Assembly: GCA_902562835.1 (NCBI GenBank)
Contig: CACEUX010000005.1
Location: forward strand, 1 to 64,000
DNA from: an uncultured Fidelibacterota bacterium
GTDB lineage: Bacteria > Fidelibacterota > Marinisomatia > Marinisomatales > UBA1611
Direction: 5' to 3'
Length of the DNA stretch: 64,000 nt
Of the stretch, positions 27,821-36,763 are shown in pieces (within the stretch, counting starts at the first letter, position 1; every line of letters starts with the position of its first letter). The translations under genes and the position numbers were made by a program. Under the pieces are notes generated by a model. The model was not told the origin of the DNA and ran no database searches. It was given only the letters and a program-made list of their open reading frames with translations.

Positions 27821-28597
27821 ATGAATACAGAATTATCAATTGCAAAAGATGCTGCCATAGAAGCTGGTGGATTGATTCTTTCATATTACAAAGCAGAATA
27901 TGAAATCAAAGATAAAGGATATCATAATCCAGTAACTACTGCTGATCATGCTGCAGATGCTAGGCTCAAGGATATGCTCACAGGGTCTTACCCTGATTAC
28001 GGTTGGCTATCAGAAGAAACTGTGGATTCAAAAAAAAGACTTAACAAGGATAGGGTCTGGGTTGTTGATCCTCTTGATGGGACAAAAGAATTCATAGAGG
28101 GAGTGCCGCACTTTGTGGTAAGTGTTGCACTTGTTGAAAATGGAGAACCTATTTTAGGGGTCTTATATAATCCAGTTACAACAGAGACATTCACTGCTGT
28201 AAAAGGTCAAGGGGCAATGCTAGATGGGAAAAAAATCAAATGCTCTGCAAAAGAGAAGCCCAATGAAATGATCATATTCAATAGTCGTTCAGAGACAAGG
28301 AGTGGACTTTGGGACCCCTTTCAAGATACATTTAAAGAACTGAAAGCGATAGGATCTGTTGCATACAAGCTCGGTCTAACGGCAGCTGGAAGGGCAGATA
28401 TTTTTGCTTCTTTAAGGCCAAAGAATGAGTGGGATATATGTGCTGGAAATTGCATTATAAATGAAGCAGGAGGAAAGTTGGTAGACCTTTATGGGAACGT
28501 TAGACAATATAATAGTCCAGACACTCTCATTACTCCAGGCCTTATTGCGGGGCAGGTAGATGCGGTTGACAAAACATTCCTTCTATTAGGGAAATGA
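27821..28597 (+). CDS. cysQ: 3'(2'),5'-bisphosphate nucleotidase / inositol-monophosphatase family
   Basis: 258 residues. The lithium-sensitive phosphatase fold is shown by EAGGLILSYY, the metal site LSEETVD, VVDPLDGTKEFIEGVPHFVVSVALVE, and the C-terminal WDICAGNCIINEAGGKLVD. DGTKEF rather than DGTTNF favours the CysQ branch, which hydrolyses 3'-phosphoadenosine 5'-phosphate from sulfate assimilation; inositol monophosphatase activity cannot be excluded. Its stop overlaps the next start by 4 bp. Confidence 0.85.
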   Translation: MNTELSIAKDAAIEAGGLILSYYKAEYEIKDKGYHNPVTTADHAADARLKDMLTGSYPDYGWLSEETVDSKKRLNKDRVWVVDPLDGTKEFIEGVPHFVVSVALVENGEPILGVLYNPVTTETFTAVKGQGAMLDGKKIKCSAKEKPNEMIIFNSRSETRSGLWDPFQDTFKELKAIGSVAYKLGLTAAGRADIFASLRPKNEWDICAGNCIINEAGGKLVDLYGNVRQYNSPDTLITPGLIAGQVDAVDKTFLLLGK

Positions 28598-29235
28598 TGC
28601 AGATAGTCTCAAAAGAGATTGAAGAATATTGTAAAAAGTTTTCAATTGATGATACTGTGTTGTTATCTGAAGTAGCAAATTCAACCTGGGAAACAGAAGA
28701 TATGCCGCAGATGTTGTCAGGGGTCTTAGTTGGTGGATTATTGCAAATACTTATTAGGATATCCGGTGCAAAGCGTATACTTGAAGTAGGTACATTTACA
28801 GGATATAGTGCTCTCAAAATGGCTGAAGCGTTACCTGAGGACGGCACTATTGATTGTTGTGAATTAGTAGAAAAGCATATTCGAACAGCAAAAAGCTGGT
28901 TTAATAAAACAAGCTTAGGTAATAAGATAACCATCCATCAAGGCAAAGCCATTGATTCCATGGACAAGTTTAAAGAAGAGACATTTGATATTATATTTGT
29001 TGATGCGGATAAGAGTAATTATCCGTTATACCATAAAAGAGGACTAATGTTATTAAAAGTTGGTGGTATTGGTGTTTTTGATAATATGTTATGGGGCGGA
29101 ATGGTTCTAGAGCCCAGTGATGTCGAGTCCCATGCTTTAAGAGAAACTGCTGAACTGATAAAAAATAATCATAGATTAGAACCATTACTTATGCCAATTC
29201 GTGATGGAGTTATGGTCTATAGAAAAAATAATTAG
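28594..29235 (+). CDS. O-methyltransferase, caffeoyl-CoA/catechol type (family 3)
   Basis: 213 residues. RILEVGTFTGYSALKMAEALPEDG is the SAM site, FDIIFVDADKSNYPLYHKRGL the metal-binding Asp region, and GVFDNMLWGGMV the second metal motif. These class I O-methyltransferases need a divalent ion and methylate catechols or related hydroxyls; the bacterial substrate is generally unknown. It overlaps the CysQ-like gene by 4 bp and lies 9 bp before thyX. Confidence 0.9.
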   Translation: MMQIVSKEIEEYCKKFSIDDTVLLSEVANSTWETEDMPQMLSGVLVGGLLQILIRISGAKRILEVGTFTGYSALKMAEALPEDGTIDCCELVEKHIRTAKSWFNKTSLGNKITIHQGKAIDSMDKFKEETFDIIFVDADKSNYPLYHKRGLMLLKVGGIGVFDNMLWGGMVLEPSDVESHALRETAELIKNNHRLEPLLMPIRDGVMVYRKNN

Positions 29236-29244
29236 AGATTTACA

Positions 29245-30207
29245 ATGTCAAAAATTCCAGAAGATGCGATTCAATGTTTAGATAAAGGATTTGTTCGTCT
29301 AGTAGATTCAATGGGCGGCGATGAAGCAATTGTACAAGCAGCCCGAGTAAGCTATGGTAAAGGCACAACTAAGCTTTCTCAGGATCGAGGTTTGATCAGA
29401 TACCTAATGCGTCATCGGCATACCACCCCATTTGAAATGGTTGAATTTAAATTCCATTGTAAGATGCCCATATTCGTAGCACGCCAATGGGTGAGGCATC
29501 GAACAGCAAATATAAATGAATATTCGCTTCGGTATTCAGAGGCTAGGGATGAGTTTTATTATCCTGATCCAGAACATATTCAATTTCAATCTGCATTAAA
29601 TAAGCAGGGACGAATGGGGGATGTGTCTAATGAATTAAAGCAGAAGGTTAGAGAATATTTTAAAGAAATATCAGATAGAAGTTTTGAAATCTACTCTGAA
29701 TTGAATGATGCAGGTGTTGCCAGAGAATTAGCTAGAGCTATTCTTCCAGTAAACTTATATACAGAATGGTACTGGAAGAACGATTTACATAATCTGCTAC
29801 ATTTTGTTGGGCTAAGATCTGATAGCCATGCTCAATATGAGATACGTGTTTTTTCAGATGCTATGGCTGAATCTGTTAAGGCAGTGGCACCCTTTGCCTG
29901 GGAAGCATATCAAGATTACGTTATAAGTGGTTTACGGTTTTCTAGGATAGAGCAAAGTTTACTTGAACAAAATCTACCAGTGCGAGTAATAGATGACATA
30001 CTTGAAGATATCATATATCAGATTACAGCCACACTCCACCATAATAAACCACGCAAAGAAAATGAGCTATATTCACTCTATCAAAAACAGGGTGGTAATG
30101 ATGCTGAAGCAGATTTTAAGTTAAAATGGGACTCAGGTGAGATTGAAACGAGTAATGTCCGTGAGCTTCGCGAGTTCAAGGAAAAATTACTGACCATAAA
30201 AAAATAA
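29245..30207 (+). CDS. thyX: FAD-dependent thymidylate synthase
   Basis: 320 residues. The ThyX signature RHRTANINEYSLRY is at 84-97, and the FAD/dUMP contacts RYLMRHRHTTPFEM (52-65) and LARAILPVNLYTEWYW are intact. It makes dTMP from dUMP with methylenetetrahydrofolate and NADPH. It is longer than the 220-250-residue classical enzymes through C-terminal helices, as in several FCB relatives. No thyA is seen in the window. Confidence 0.95.
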   Translation: MSKIPEDAIQCLDKGFVRLVDSMGGDEAIVQAARVSYGKGTTKLSQDRGLIRYLMRHRHTTPFEMVEFKFHCKMPIFVARQWVRHRTANINEYSLRYSEARDEFYYPDPEHIQFQSALNKQGRMGDVSNELKQKVREYFKEISDRSFEIYSELNDAGVARELARAILPVNLYTEWYWKNDLHNLLHFVGLRSDSHAQYEIRVFSDAMAESVKAVAPFAWEAYQDYVISGLRFSRIEQSLLEQNLPVRVIDDILEDIIYQITATLHHNKPRKENELYSLYQKQGGNDAEADFKLKWDSGEIETSNVRELREFKEKLLTIKK

Positions 30208-30233
30208 TATGATTTCATCGAATTAATACGATC

Positions 30234-32447
30234 ATGTCTATTTTCAATAGGGCAGAGGTTATTGATCAAAATTTTACTCGGTGGGTAGTTTCAGGGGAAC
30301 TTCCTCAGTCTAAAACAACTTTATCCTTGTCTACATCCAATGTTAAAAAAACAGATCTAGTTTCTATATTTGAGTCACAGGTGCTTAATCGCCATATGGA
30401 TATAAAGGCTAGGTTACTAAAAGACGAAGGAAAATGTTTTTATACTATAGGGAGTTCTGGTCACGAAGGGAATGCAGTATTTGGTCATGTTTTTCCGTTT
30501 AATGACATAGCTTTCCTCCATTATAGAAGTGGGCCCTTTTTTTTAGAAAGATCTAAACAAATTTCCAATTCAACTCCTATATATGATATGGCATTATCTT
30601 TTATGGCATCGTCTGAAGATCCTATAAGTGGCGGGAGGCATAAAGTAATAGGAAGTGAGGTGCTCAATATACCTCCTCAGACCAGTACTATCGCTAGTCA
30701 TTTGCCAAAAGCTGTAGGGACTGCTTTTTCAATTGATCGAGCAAAAGATCTAGATATAGGAGAAAGAAAATTAAATAAGGACAGTATTGTTCTCTGTAGT
30801 TTTGGAGATGCAAGTGTGAATCATGCCACTGCTTTATCGGCATTTAATACAGCTAGGTGGATCTCTACCCAAGGAGGTCATGTACCAATCATATTTATTT
30901 GTGAAGATAATGGTACTGGAATTTCTGTGCCAACAGATATAAAATGGATTGAACAAAATTTTTCAAATTCCTATGGTATGGAATATATCCAGACCGATGG
31001 ATTACATATATTGGATCTAATAGAGAAAGCAAGAAGTGCAGAAAAAATTTGCCGATTAAATAGAGAACCTGTCTTTCTACATATGAGGACAGTTCGACTT
31101 ATGGGTCATGCCGGTTCTGATGTTGAAGTAGGATACAGAACAATTCAAGAAATTGAGGAATCAGAACGAAATGACCCATTGGTACACTCTGCACGTATTT
31201 TAATTGAAAATAATTGTTTATCTAAGGATGATATAATTGAATATTATGAATCTGTACGTAGACAAGTATCTCATGTATTTGATACCGTAGTATCGAAGCC
31301 TAAACTGCAACTTGCATCTGAGATTATGGAGACCATCATCGCTAGCAACCTTGATCGTGGTGAGCTCAAATATCCTTCTGTTCAAAAAAGGAAGCACGTT
31401 TTTGGAAAAGAATATGAGCGGATGAAAAAGCCACAGCATATGGCAAAATTGATCAATTATGCTTTATCAGATATCCTTTTAAGATATTCAAATACAATAG
31501 TCTTCGGTGAGGATGTCGCTCAAAAAGGTGGAGTTTACCATGTAACTGCAGACTTGTATACTCATTTTGGTGGGCGTAGGGTTTTTAATAGCCCTTTAGA
31601 TGAAACATCAATTATTGGTTTTGGAATTGGTCTTGCTCACAATGGTTTTATTCCAATTCCAGAAATTCAATTTTTAGCATATTTTCATAATGCAGAAGAT
31701 CAACTGAGAGGAGAAGCAGCTACTCTTCCTTTTTTCTCTGAAGGACGTTTTACTAACCCAATGGTATTAAGGGTACCAGGGTTAGCATATCAAAAAGGTT
31801 TTGGTGGGCATTTTCATAATGATAACTCACTCACCATATTTAGAGATATCCCTGGTATAATATTAGCAGTCCCTTCTAATGGAGCTGATGCTGCTCGAAT
31901 GTTAAGAACCGCAGTGAAAGAAGCATACCATAATGGACGTGTTGTTGTTTTTATAGAACCAATAGCATTATATATGACCAAAGATCTTTACCATGAAAAA
32001 GATGGTAAGTGGGTCTTTGAATACCCAGATGTTGAAGAAGAATTGCCTCTTGGGGAATTCCAGACCTATGGGAATGGTAAATCACTTACTATTATCACAT
32101 ATGGTAATGGTTTGTACTTATCGTTACAGGCCAAAAAAGAGATCGAGAAAAAACTTAAGAAAAAAATTAAAGTGATCGACCTAAGATGGCTCTCCTCAAT
32201 AAATATAGAAGCAATTATAAGATCTATTGGTAATTGTAATAATGTTTTGATTGTAGATGAGTGCAGAAGGACTGGGTGCCATGGTGAGGGTATTTATTAT
32301 CAGCTTAAAAGCTTATCTGATAAAGAAAAGAATATAAAACTCCATGCCGCAGAAGATAGTTTTATCCCTTTGGGAGTCGCAGCAACAGCAACACTGCCAA
32401 GCAAAGAATCAATTATTAAAAATGCCTTAGATATGATCAATGAATAA
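30234..32447 (+). CDS. Fused alpha-beta 2-oxoacid dehydrogenase E1 component
   Basis: 737 residues joining E1-alpha (about 1-360) and E1-beta (about 395-737), which are separate proteins in most bacteria. The thiamine-diphosphate motif is SFGDASVNHATALSAF to CEDNGTGISVPT; the beta part has LRYSNTIVFGEDVAQKGGVYHVT and HNGFIPIPEIQFLAY. It decarboxylates a 2-oxoacid, most likely branched-chain (2-oxoisovalerate type), and feeds E2 lipoamide. No E2 or E3 gene is in the window. It overlaps the FabD-like gene by 8 bp, hinting at a link to acyl-chain initiation. Confidence 0.9.
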   Translation: MSIFNRAEVIDQNFTRWVVSGELPQSKTTLSLSTSNVKKTDLVSIFESQVLNRHMDIKARLLKDEGKCFYTIGSSGHEGNAVFGHVFPFNDIAFLHYRSGPFFLERSKQISNSTPIYDMALSFMASSEDPISGGRHKVIGSEVLNIPPQTSTIASHLPKAVGTAFSIDRAKDLDIGERKLNKDSIVLCSFGDASVNHATALSAFNTARWISTQGGHVPIIFICEDNGTGISVPTDIKWIEQNFSNSYGMEYIQTDGLHILDLIEKARSAEKICRLNREPVFLHMRTVRLMGHAGSDVEVGYRTIQEIEESERNDPLVHSARILIENNCLSKDDIIEYYESVRRQVSHVFDTVVSKPKLQLASEIMETIIASNLDRGELKYPSVQKRKHVFGKEYERMKKPQHMAKLINYALSDILLRYSNTIVFGEDVAQKGGVYHVTADLYTHFGGRRVFNSPLDETSIIGFGIGLAHNGFIPIPEIQFLAYFHNAEDQLRGEAATLPFFSEGRFTNPMVLRVPGLAYQKGFGGHFHNDNSLTIFRDIPGIILAVPSNGADAARMLRTAVKEAYHNGRVVVFIEPIALYMTKDLYHEKDGKWVFEYPDVEEELPLGEFQTYGNGKSLTIITYGNGLYLSLQAKKEIEKKLKKKIKVIDLRWLSSINIEAIIRSIGNCNNVLIVDECRRTGCHGEGIYYQLKSLSDKEKNIKLHAAEDSFIPLGVAATATLPSKESIIKNALDMINE

Positions 32448-33462
32448 ACAAAGAATAATAATTGTGTGCCCAGGGCGTGGCTCCTATACAAGAGATACAA
32501 AAGGATATCTGAAAAAATATGGAGGCACAGCTAAAGAATATATTGAATGGATGAACGAAAAACGATTAAATGATAATTATGAATCATTAACAAGACTTGA
32601 TTCTATGCCTTTTAGTTCAAAGATACATATGATCGGTGAAAATGCTTCTCCTTTGATATATGCATGTAGCCTATCTGACTTTCTATCTATTGACCAAGCT
32701 AAATACGACGTCGTCTCTATAGTTGGTAATTCGATGGGTTGGTATACTGCACTCGCGTTATCTGGATCTCTTTCTTTAAAAAATGGTTATGAATTGATAC
32801 AAACAATGGGTTCTATTATGCAAGATGAACTAATTGGTGGTCAGGTTATATATCCAATTGTAGATGAGAATTGGAGAATAGATAATAAGTTAGAAGAACT
32901 GATTTTAGATGAAATAATTAATGCTGGAGCTAATATATCAATAAGATTAGGTGGCTATTTGGTGATTGGAGGGACTAAGAGTTCTTTAGATATATTATTG
33001 AAAAAACTTCCAAAAAATGATTTATATCCATTCCAGATACCATTTCATGCAGCATTTCATACCCCATTACTAAAAGATATATCTGATAAAGCATTTCACC
33101 TTATAGATCAATTAATTTTTAGAAAACCTTTAATACCATTAATTGATGGAAAAGGGAGGGTCTGGTCTCCTTTAAGTACCGATACTTTAGAATTAATGCG
33201 ATATACCCTTGGGTCTCAGGTAACTGAAACATATGATTTTACATCATCTATCAACGTAGCGATAAAAGAGTTTTGCCCAGATAAACTCATTTTATTAGGT
33301 CCTGGAAATTCTTTAGGAGGGCCTATTGGCCAAATAATGGTTAAAAATAGTTGGCTTGGATTAAATTCAAAAAAGGATTTTAATAAACTTCAAATTTCTG
33401 ATGCCTATATGTTTTCGATGGGAATTGATGAGCAGAGAGTGGGTGTTTCCAAAAAATCTTAA
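32440..33462 (+). CDS. FabD-like acyl-carrier-protein acyltransferase
   Basis: 340 residues. The catalytic Ser is in VGNSMGWYTALALSG (GxSxG) and the catalytic His in FHAAFHTPLL; ICPGRGSY is the opening loop of this fold and GPGNSLGGPIGQ the closing one. The family transfers malonyl or other acyl groups from CoA to acyl-carrier protein. The usual Arg that fixes malonate, one helix after the Ser, is not evident, so the acyl specificity is open. It overlaps the E1 gene by 8 bp and runs convergently into ribH by 4 bp. Confidence 0.8.
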   Translation: MNKQRIIIVCPGRGSYTRDTKGYLKKYGGTAKEYIEWMNEKRLNDNYESLTRLDSMPFSSKIHMIGENASPLIYACSLSDFLSIDQAKYDVVSIVGNSMGWYTALALSGSLSLKNGYELIQTMGSIMQDELIGGQVIYPIVDENWRIDNKLEELILDEIINAGANISIRLGGYLVIGGTKSSLDILLKKLPKNDLYPFQIPFHAAFHTPLLKDISDKAFHLIDQLIFRKPLIPLIDGKGRVWSPLSTDTLELMRYTLGSQVTETYDFTSSINVAIKEFCPDKLILLGPGNSLGGPIGQIMVKNSWLGLNSKKDFNKLQISDAYMFSMGIDEQRVGVSKKS

Positions 33463-33875
33463 GGTTTAAGTATGGAAACAGCTGCTAGTCCAACTTCATA
33501 TCCTTTATTTTGATTTAGATCATCTCCAGACCTAGCTAAGGCTAACTCTTTGTTTTGACATGTCAAAACACCAAATAAAACATTAGGTAGTTTATCTTCT
33601 AATGTGATTGACATAATACCATCTGTTACGGCTTTTGAAATATAATGATAGTGATCTGTCTCACCCTTTATTACTGCACCCAGTGAGATGATACAATTAT
33701 ATTTAGATTGTGATGTACACCATTTTACAGTTGCGGGTATCTCAAATGCACCTGGAACGCGATGTATATCTACTTTATCATCACTATAGCCATCCTCATT
33801 CAAAGCTCTTAGGCATCCCTTAAGTAATCCATCAGTTACGTCATTATTAAATGTGCTTATTACGATTGCTATCAT
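33459..33875 (-). CDS. ribH: 6,7-dimethyl-8-ribityllumazine synthase
   Basis: 138 residues, slightly short of the usual 150-160 at the N-terminus. GAFEIPATVKW, SLGAVIKGETDHYHYIS and VLTCQNKELALARSG are the conserved substrate-binding segments. It condenses the ribityl-amino-uracil with 3,4-dihydroxy-2-butanone 4-phosphate. It is last gene in ribD-ribE-ribBA-ribH. Its product is also the antenna chromophore in FeS-BCP photolyases, a group represented at 22531. Confidence 0.95.
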   Translation of the reverse strand: MIAIVISTFNNDVTDGLLKGCLRALNEDGYSDDKVDIHRVPGAFEIPATVKWCTSQSKYNCIISLGAVIKGETDHYHYISKAVTDGIMSITLEDKLPNVLFGVLTCQNKELALARSGDDLNQNKGYEVGLAAVSILKP

Positions 33876-35071
33876 ACGTTAAATATATGCCCTAACTTTT
33901 TTTGTTTGGTATCAAGGTATTTTTCATTTTCTTTTCCGGCTTTTATGATGATTGGAGTCCTAGATACGATTTCTAATCCGTGGCCTTCTAGGCCAATAAG
34001 TTTTTTTGGATTATTTGTTAGAACAGTGAGTTTGTTTACACCAAGATCTTTTAAGATTTGTGCTCCAACTCCATAATCCCTTAGGTCAGGTTCAAATCCT
34101 AACTTTTCGTTTGCCTCGACAGTGTCAAGGCCTTGTTCTTGAAGTTTATATGCCTTGATCTTATGTTTCAAACCGATTCCTCTACCCTCTTGCCTTAGAT
34201 ATACAATAACACCCGATTCATTTTTACTTATTGCTTCAATTGCAGCATTCAATTGCTTTCCACAGTCGCACCTTAAAGATTTGAAAACATCTCCCGTTAA
34301 GCACTCTGAGTGTACTCTAACCAATACGGATTCTGAGTCCAGATAGTTTCCAGTTGTTAATGCCAGGTGTGTTTGATTATCAAAGAGCCCCTCATACAAA
34401 TGTAGTTCAAAATCTAATTCATCTGTTGGGAGTTTGATTGTTTCAATCTTCTTAACAAGGCTTCTTTCCTTTCTAAGATGGCGGATCAGTTCAGATATTG
34501 AGATGATCTTTAGGTTATGTTTTTCTGAAAACTTTTGAAGTTCATCACCTCTTGCCATAGTACCGTCATCTGCCATGATCTCGCATATGACCCCACTTGG
34601 TCTAAGACCTGCCATCATTGCAAGATCAATGCTAGCTTCTGTATGCCCCGCACGTCTTAATACACCGCCATCCTTACCAACAATTGGAAATATATGGCCT
34701 GGTCGAGCTAGATCACTTGACCGTGTATCATCATTTATAAGTGCAAGGATGGTCTTTGATCGATCAAAAGCTGAAATCCCTGTCGTGGTATTTTGTTTTG
34801 CATCAACACTAATGGTGAAATTTGTTTCATGCAAACTTGAATTACGTCTATCCATGGGTTCAAGGTCTAGTTCTTTTGAACGTTCACTTGTAATGGAAAC
34901 ACAAATAAGTCCACGGCCTTCTTTTGCCATAAAGTTAATCGTGTCTGGGGTGACTAACTCTGATGCGATGACCAGATCGCCCTCATTCTCGCGATCTTCG
35001 CTATCAATAACAATTATTGGTTTACCAATTTTTATATCATCAACGGCAGAATCAATTGAACTGAACTTCAA
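33872..35071 (-). CDS. ribBA: Bifunctional DHBP synthase / GTP cyclohydrolase II
   Basis: 399 residues. The N-terminal RibB domain (1-200) contains VIDSEDRENEGDLVIA and RRAGHTEASIDL; the C-terminal RibA domain (205-399) contains RVHSECLTGDVFKSLRCDCGKQL (three zinc-binding Cys) and YLRQEGRGIGLKHKI. It supplies both precursors of lumazine. It overlaps ribH by 4 bp and lies 1 bp after ribE. Confidence 0.97.
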   Translation of the reverse strand: MKFSSIDSAVDDIKIGKPIIVIDSEDRENEGDLVIASELVTPDTINFMAKEGRGLICVSITSERSKELDLEPMDRRNSSLHETNFTISVDAKQNTTTGISAFDRSKTILALINDDTRSSDLARPGHIFPIVGKDGGVLRRAGHTEASIDLAMMAGLRPSGVICEIMADDGTMARGDELQKFSEKHNLKIISISELIRHLRKERSLVKKIETIKLPTDELDFELHLYEGLFDNQTHLALTTGNYLDSESVLVRVHSECLTGDVFKSLRCDCGKQLNAAIEAISKNESGVIVYLRQEGRGIGLKHKIKAYKLQEQGLDTVEANEKLGFEPDLRDYGVGAQILKDLGVNKLTVLTNNPKKLIGLEGHGLEIVSRTPIIIKAGKENEKYLDTKQKKLGHIFNV

Positions 35072-35072
35072 A

Positions 35073-35660
35073 TCATACTCCTAATAAACTTTCCATATAC
35101 TTTGCCATAATATCTACCTCAACATTAATAAGTTCACCAACCTTCTTTTGTTTCCATGTGGTGACGGATAGTGTATGAGGTATAAGTGCAACAGAAAAAT
35201 ATTCTTTCTCTTTCAAGGCAATAGTTAGGCTAATGCCATCAAGGCATATCGAACCCTTTTCGACAATATACTTATCTATATCGGAGGTTTGGGCAAAATG
35301 CCATACTGCTGAGTCCTGACCAGGAATAATTTCTATTAATTTTATAACTCTGTCAACGTGGCCTTGTACAAAGTGTCCACCCATGCGAGAGGATGGGAGA
35401 AGAGAGCGTTCTAGATTTATTTTAGTCCCGACCTGCCAGGTCCTTGCTGTTGTTCTGCTCAGAGTTTCTTCAACAATCTGGACTTTAAAGTTGCTATCAT
35501 TTATGGATGTAACCGTTAGACAGATCCCTGAACACGAAATACTATCATTCACCTTTAGATCTTCCATAATAATATCGGCATTGATCTCAATCTCAATCCC
35601 ATCTTTGGTATTAATATGGTTGTTGATGATTCCAACCTCTTCTACTAAACCTGTAAACAT
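35073..35660 (-). CDS. ribE: Riboflavin synthase, alpha type
   Basis: 195 residues, normal length, with two lumazine-binding repeats. MFTGLVEEVG starts the first and the second contains MGGHFVQGHVDRV and SICLDGISLTIA. It dismutates two lumazines to riboflavin. Its start overlaps the ribD stop by 1 bp. Confidence 0.96.
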   Translation of the reverse strand: MFTGLVEEVGIINNHINTKDGIEIEINADIIMEDLKVNDSISCSGICLTVTSINDSNFKVQIVEETLSRTTARTWQVGTKINLERSLLPSSRMGGHFVQGHVDRVIKLIEIIPGQDSAVWHFAQTSDIDKYIVEKGSICLDGISLTIALKEKEYFSVALIPHTLSVTTWKQKKVGELINVEVDIMAKYMESLLGV

Positions 35661-36667
35661 TAATTTCGGTAATAAATTATCTTTATGTCATTTTTGAATC
35701 GCTGGATCTTGTGAAATTTCAGTTCAAGATCATCTACAAGCGAATTTCTGCCATGGTAAAGGGGTAACCCTGAACCAATCAGTTTTGGCGCATAGTATAC
35801 ATGTAATTCGTCAAAGAATTTACTATCTATAAAGTGTGAAAAGGTAATGCCACCTCCCTCAACCATAAGTGATTGAATATTATCTTGAAAGAGTGTGTCC
35901 AAGATATATTTAATGTTTACATGAGGATCATCTTTGAGTCTATCACCTGAAAATATGATTGGATGATTTTTAAATACACTGGCACTCTTTTTTATCCTAT
36001 TTTGTTTATCTATTATAATGATTTTTGGATCTTTACCCTTTCCATGGCTTGTGAGCGATGGATTATCCTTTTCTATAGTTTTGCGACCAACTAGAATAGC
36101 ATCGCAACTACTCCGTAGTTCATGCACAGAATCTCTTGAATCAACATTTGTGATCCATTTAGAGTGGCCATTATCTTCGGCAATGAAGCCATCCATAGTT
36201 GAAGCTATCTTCAGAATAATGTAGGGTCGTTTATTTTCATAAAATGTGAAGAACCTTCTATTGAGTTGACGAGCTTCATCCGCACAGACATCTATTTCTA
36301 CATCAATATTTTTTTGTTTTAATAATTCCAATCCTCCAGATGCTAATGGGTTAGGATCTCTTGAACCAATAACAACTCTATTAATGATCTTCGGGTCTAT
36401 CAAGTCTATGCATGGTCCTGTTTTCCCATGGTGGTTACAAGGCTCTAGAGTAACATAAAGAGTAGCATTGGAGATATTTTTGTCAATATTATATAAGGCA
36501 TTGAATTCAGCATGCGGACTGCCAAAAGTTTTATGGTAACCACTTGACACTACTTTCCCATCCGAGACTACAACTGCTCCTACTCTTGGATTTGGGTAAA
36601 CGGCTATTCCACCCTTAGAGGCTTCTTGAAGTGCTAGCTTCATAAAAAACTTGTCTTTAGAGGTCAT
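35660..36667 (-). CDS. ribD: Bifunctional diaminohydroxyphosphoribosylaminopyrimidine deaminase/reductase
   Basis: 335 residues. The deaminase domain has HAEFNAL and TLEPCNHHGKTGPC (zinc His/Cys), and the reductase domain has IVGRKTIEKDNPSLTSH and MVEGGGITFSHFID. It carries out steps two and three of riboflavin synthesis. It is first gene of the operon. The 96-bp gap upstream, shared with the divergent acyl-CoA dehydrogenase, shows a small hairpin (CCATC/GATGG near 36709) but no FMN riboswitch consensus that I can recognise. Confidence 0.96.
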   Translation of the reverse strand: MTSKDKFFMKLALQEASKGGIAVYPNPRVGAVVVSDGKVVSSGYHKTFGSPHAEFNALYNIDKNISNATLYVTLEPCNHHGKTGPCIDLIDPKIINRVVIGSRDPNPLASGGLELLKQKNIDVEIDVCADEARQLNRRFFTFYENKRPYIILKIASTMDGFIAEDNGHSKWITNVDSRDSVHELRSSCDAILVGRKTIEKDNPSLTSHGKGKDPKIIIIDKQNRIKKSASVFKNHPIIFSGDRLKDDPHVNIKYILDTLFQDNIQSLMVEGGGITFSHFIDSKFFDELHVYYAPKLIGSGLPLYHGRNSLVDDLELKFHKIQRFKNDIKIIYYRN

Positions 36668-36763
36668 TAATATATGATTATTATAAAAATTAATATTTAG
36701 AACTAAACCATCCGTATTCAGATGGATTTATGCCTTAATTTCAGGGTGTAAATTAGGTATAAC

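Noticed and set aside
36668-36763. FMN riboswitch before ribD
   Set aside because: I looked for the conserved RFN segments (GGGGCAGGG-like and pairing partners) and did not find them; only a small unrelated hairpin is present.
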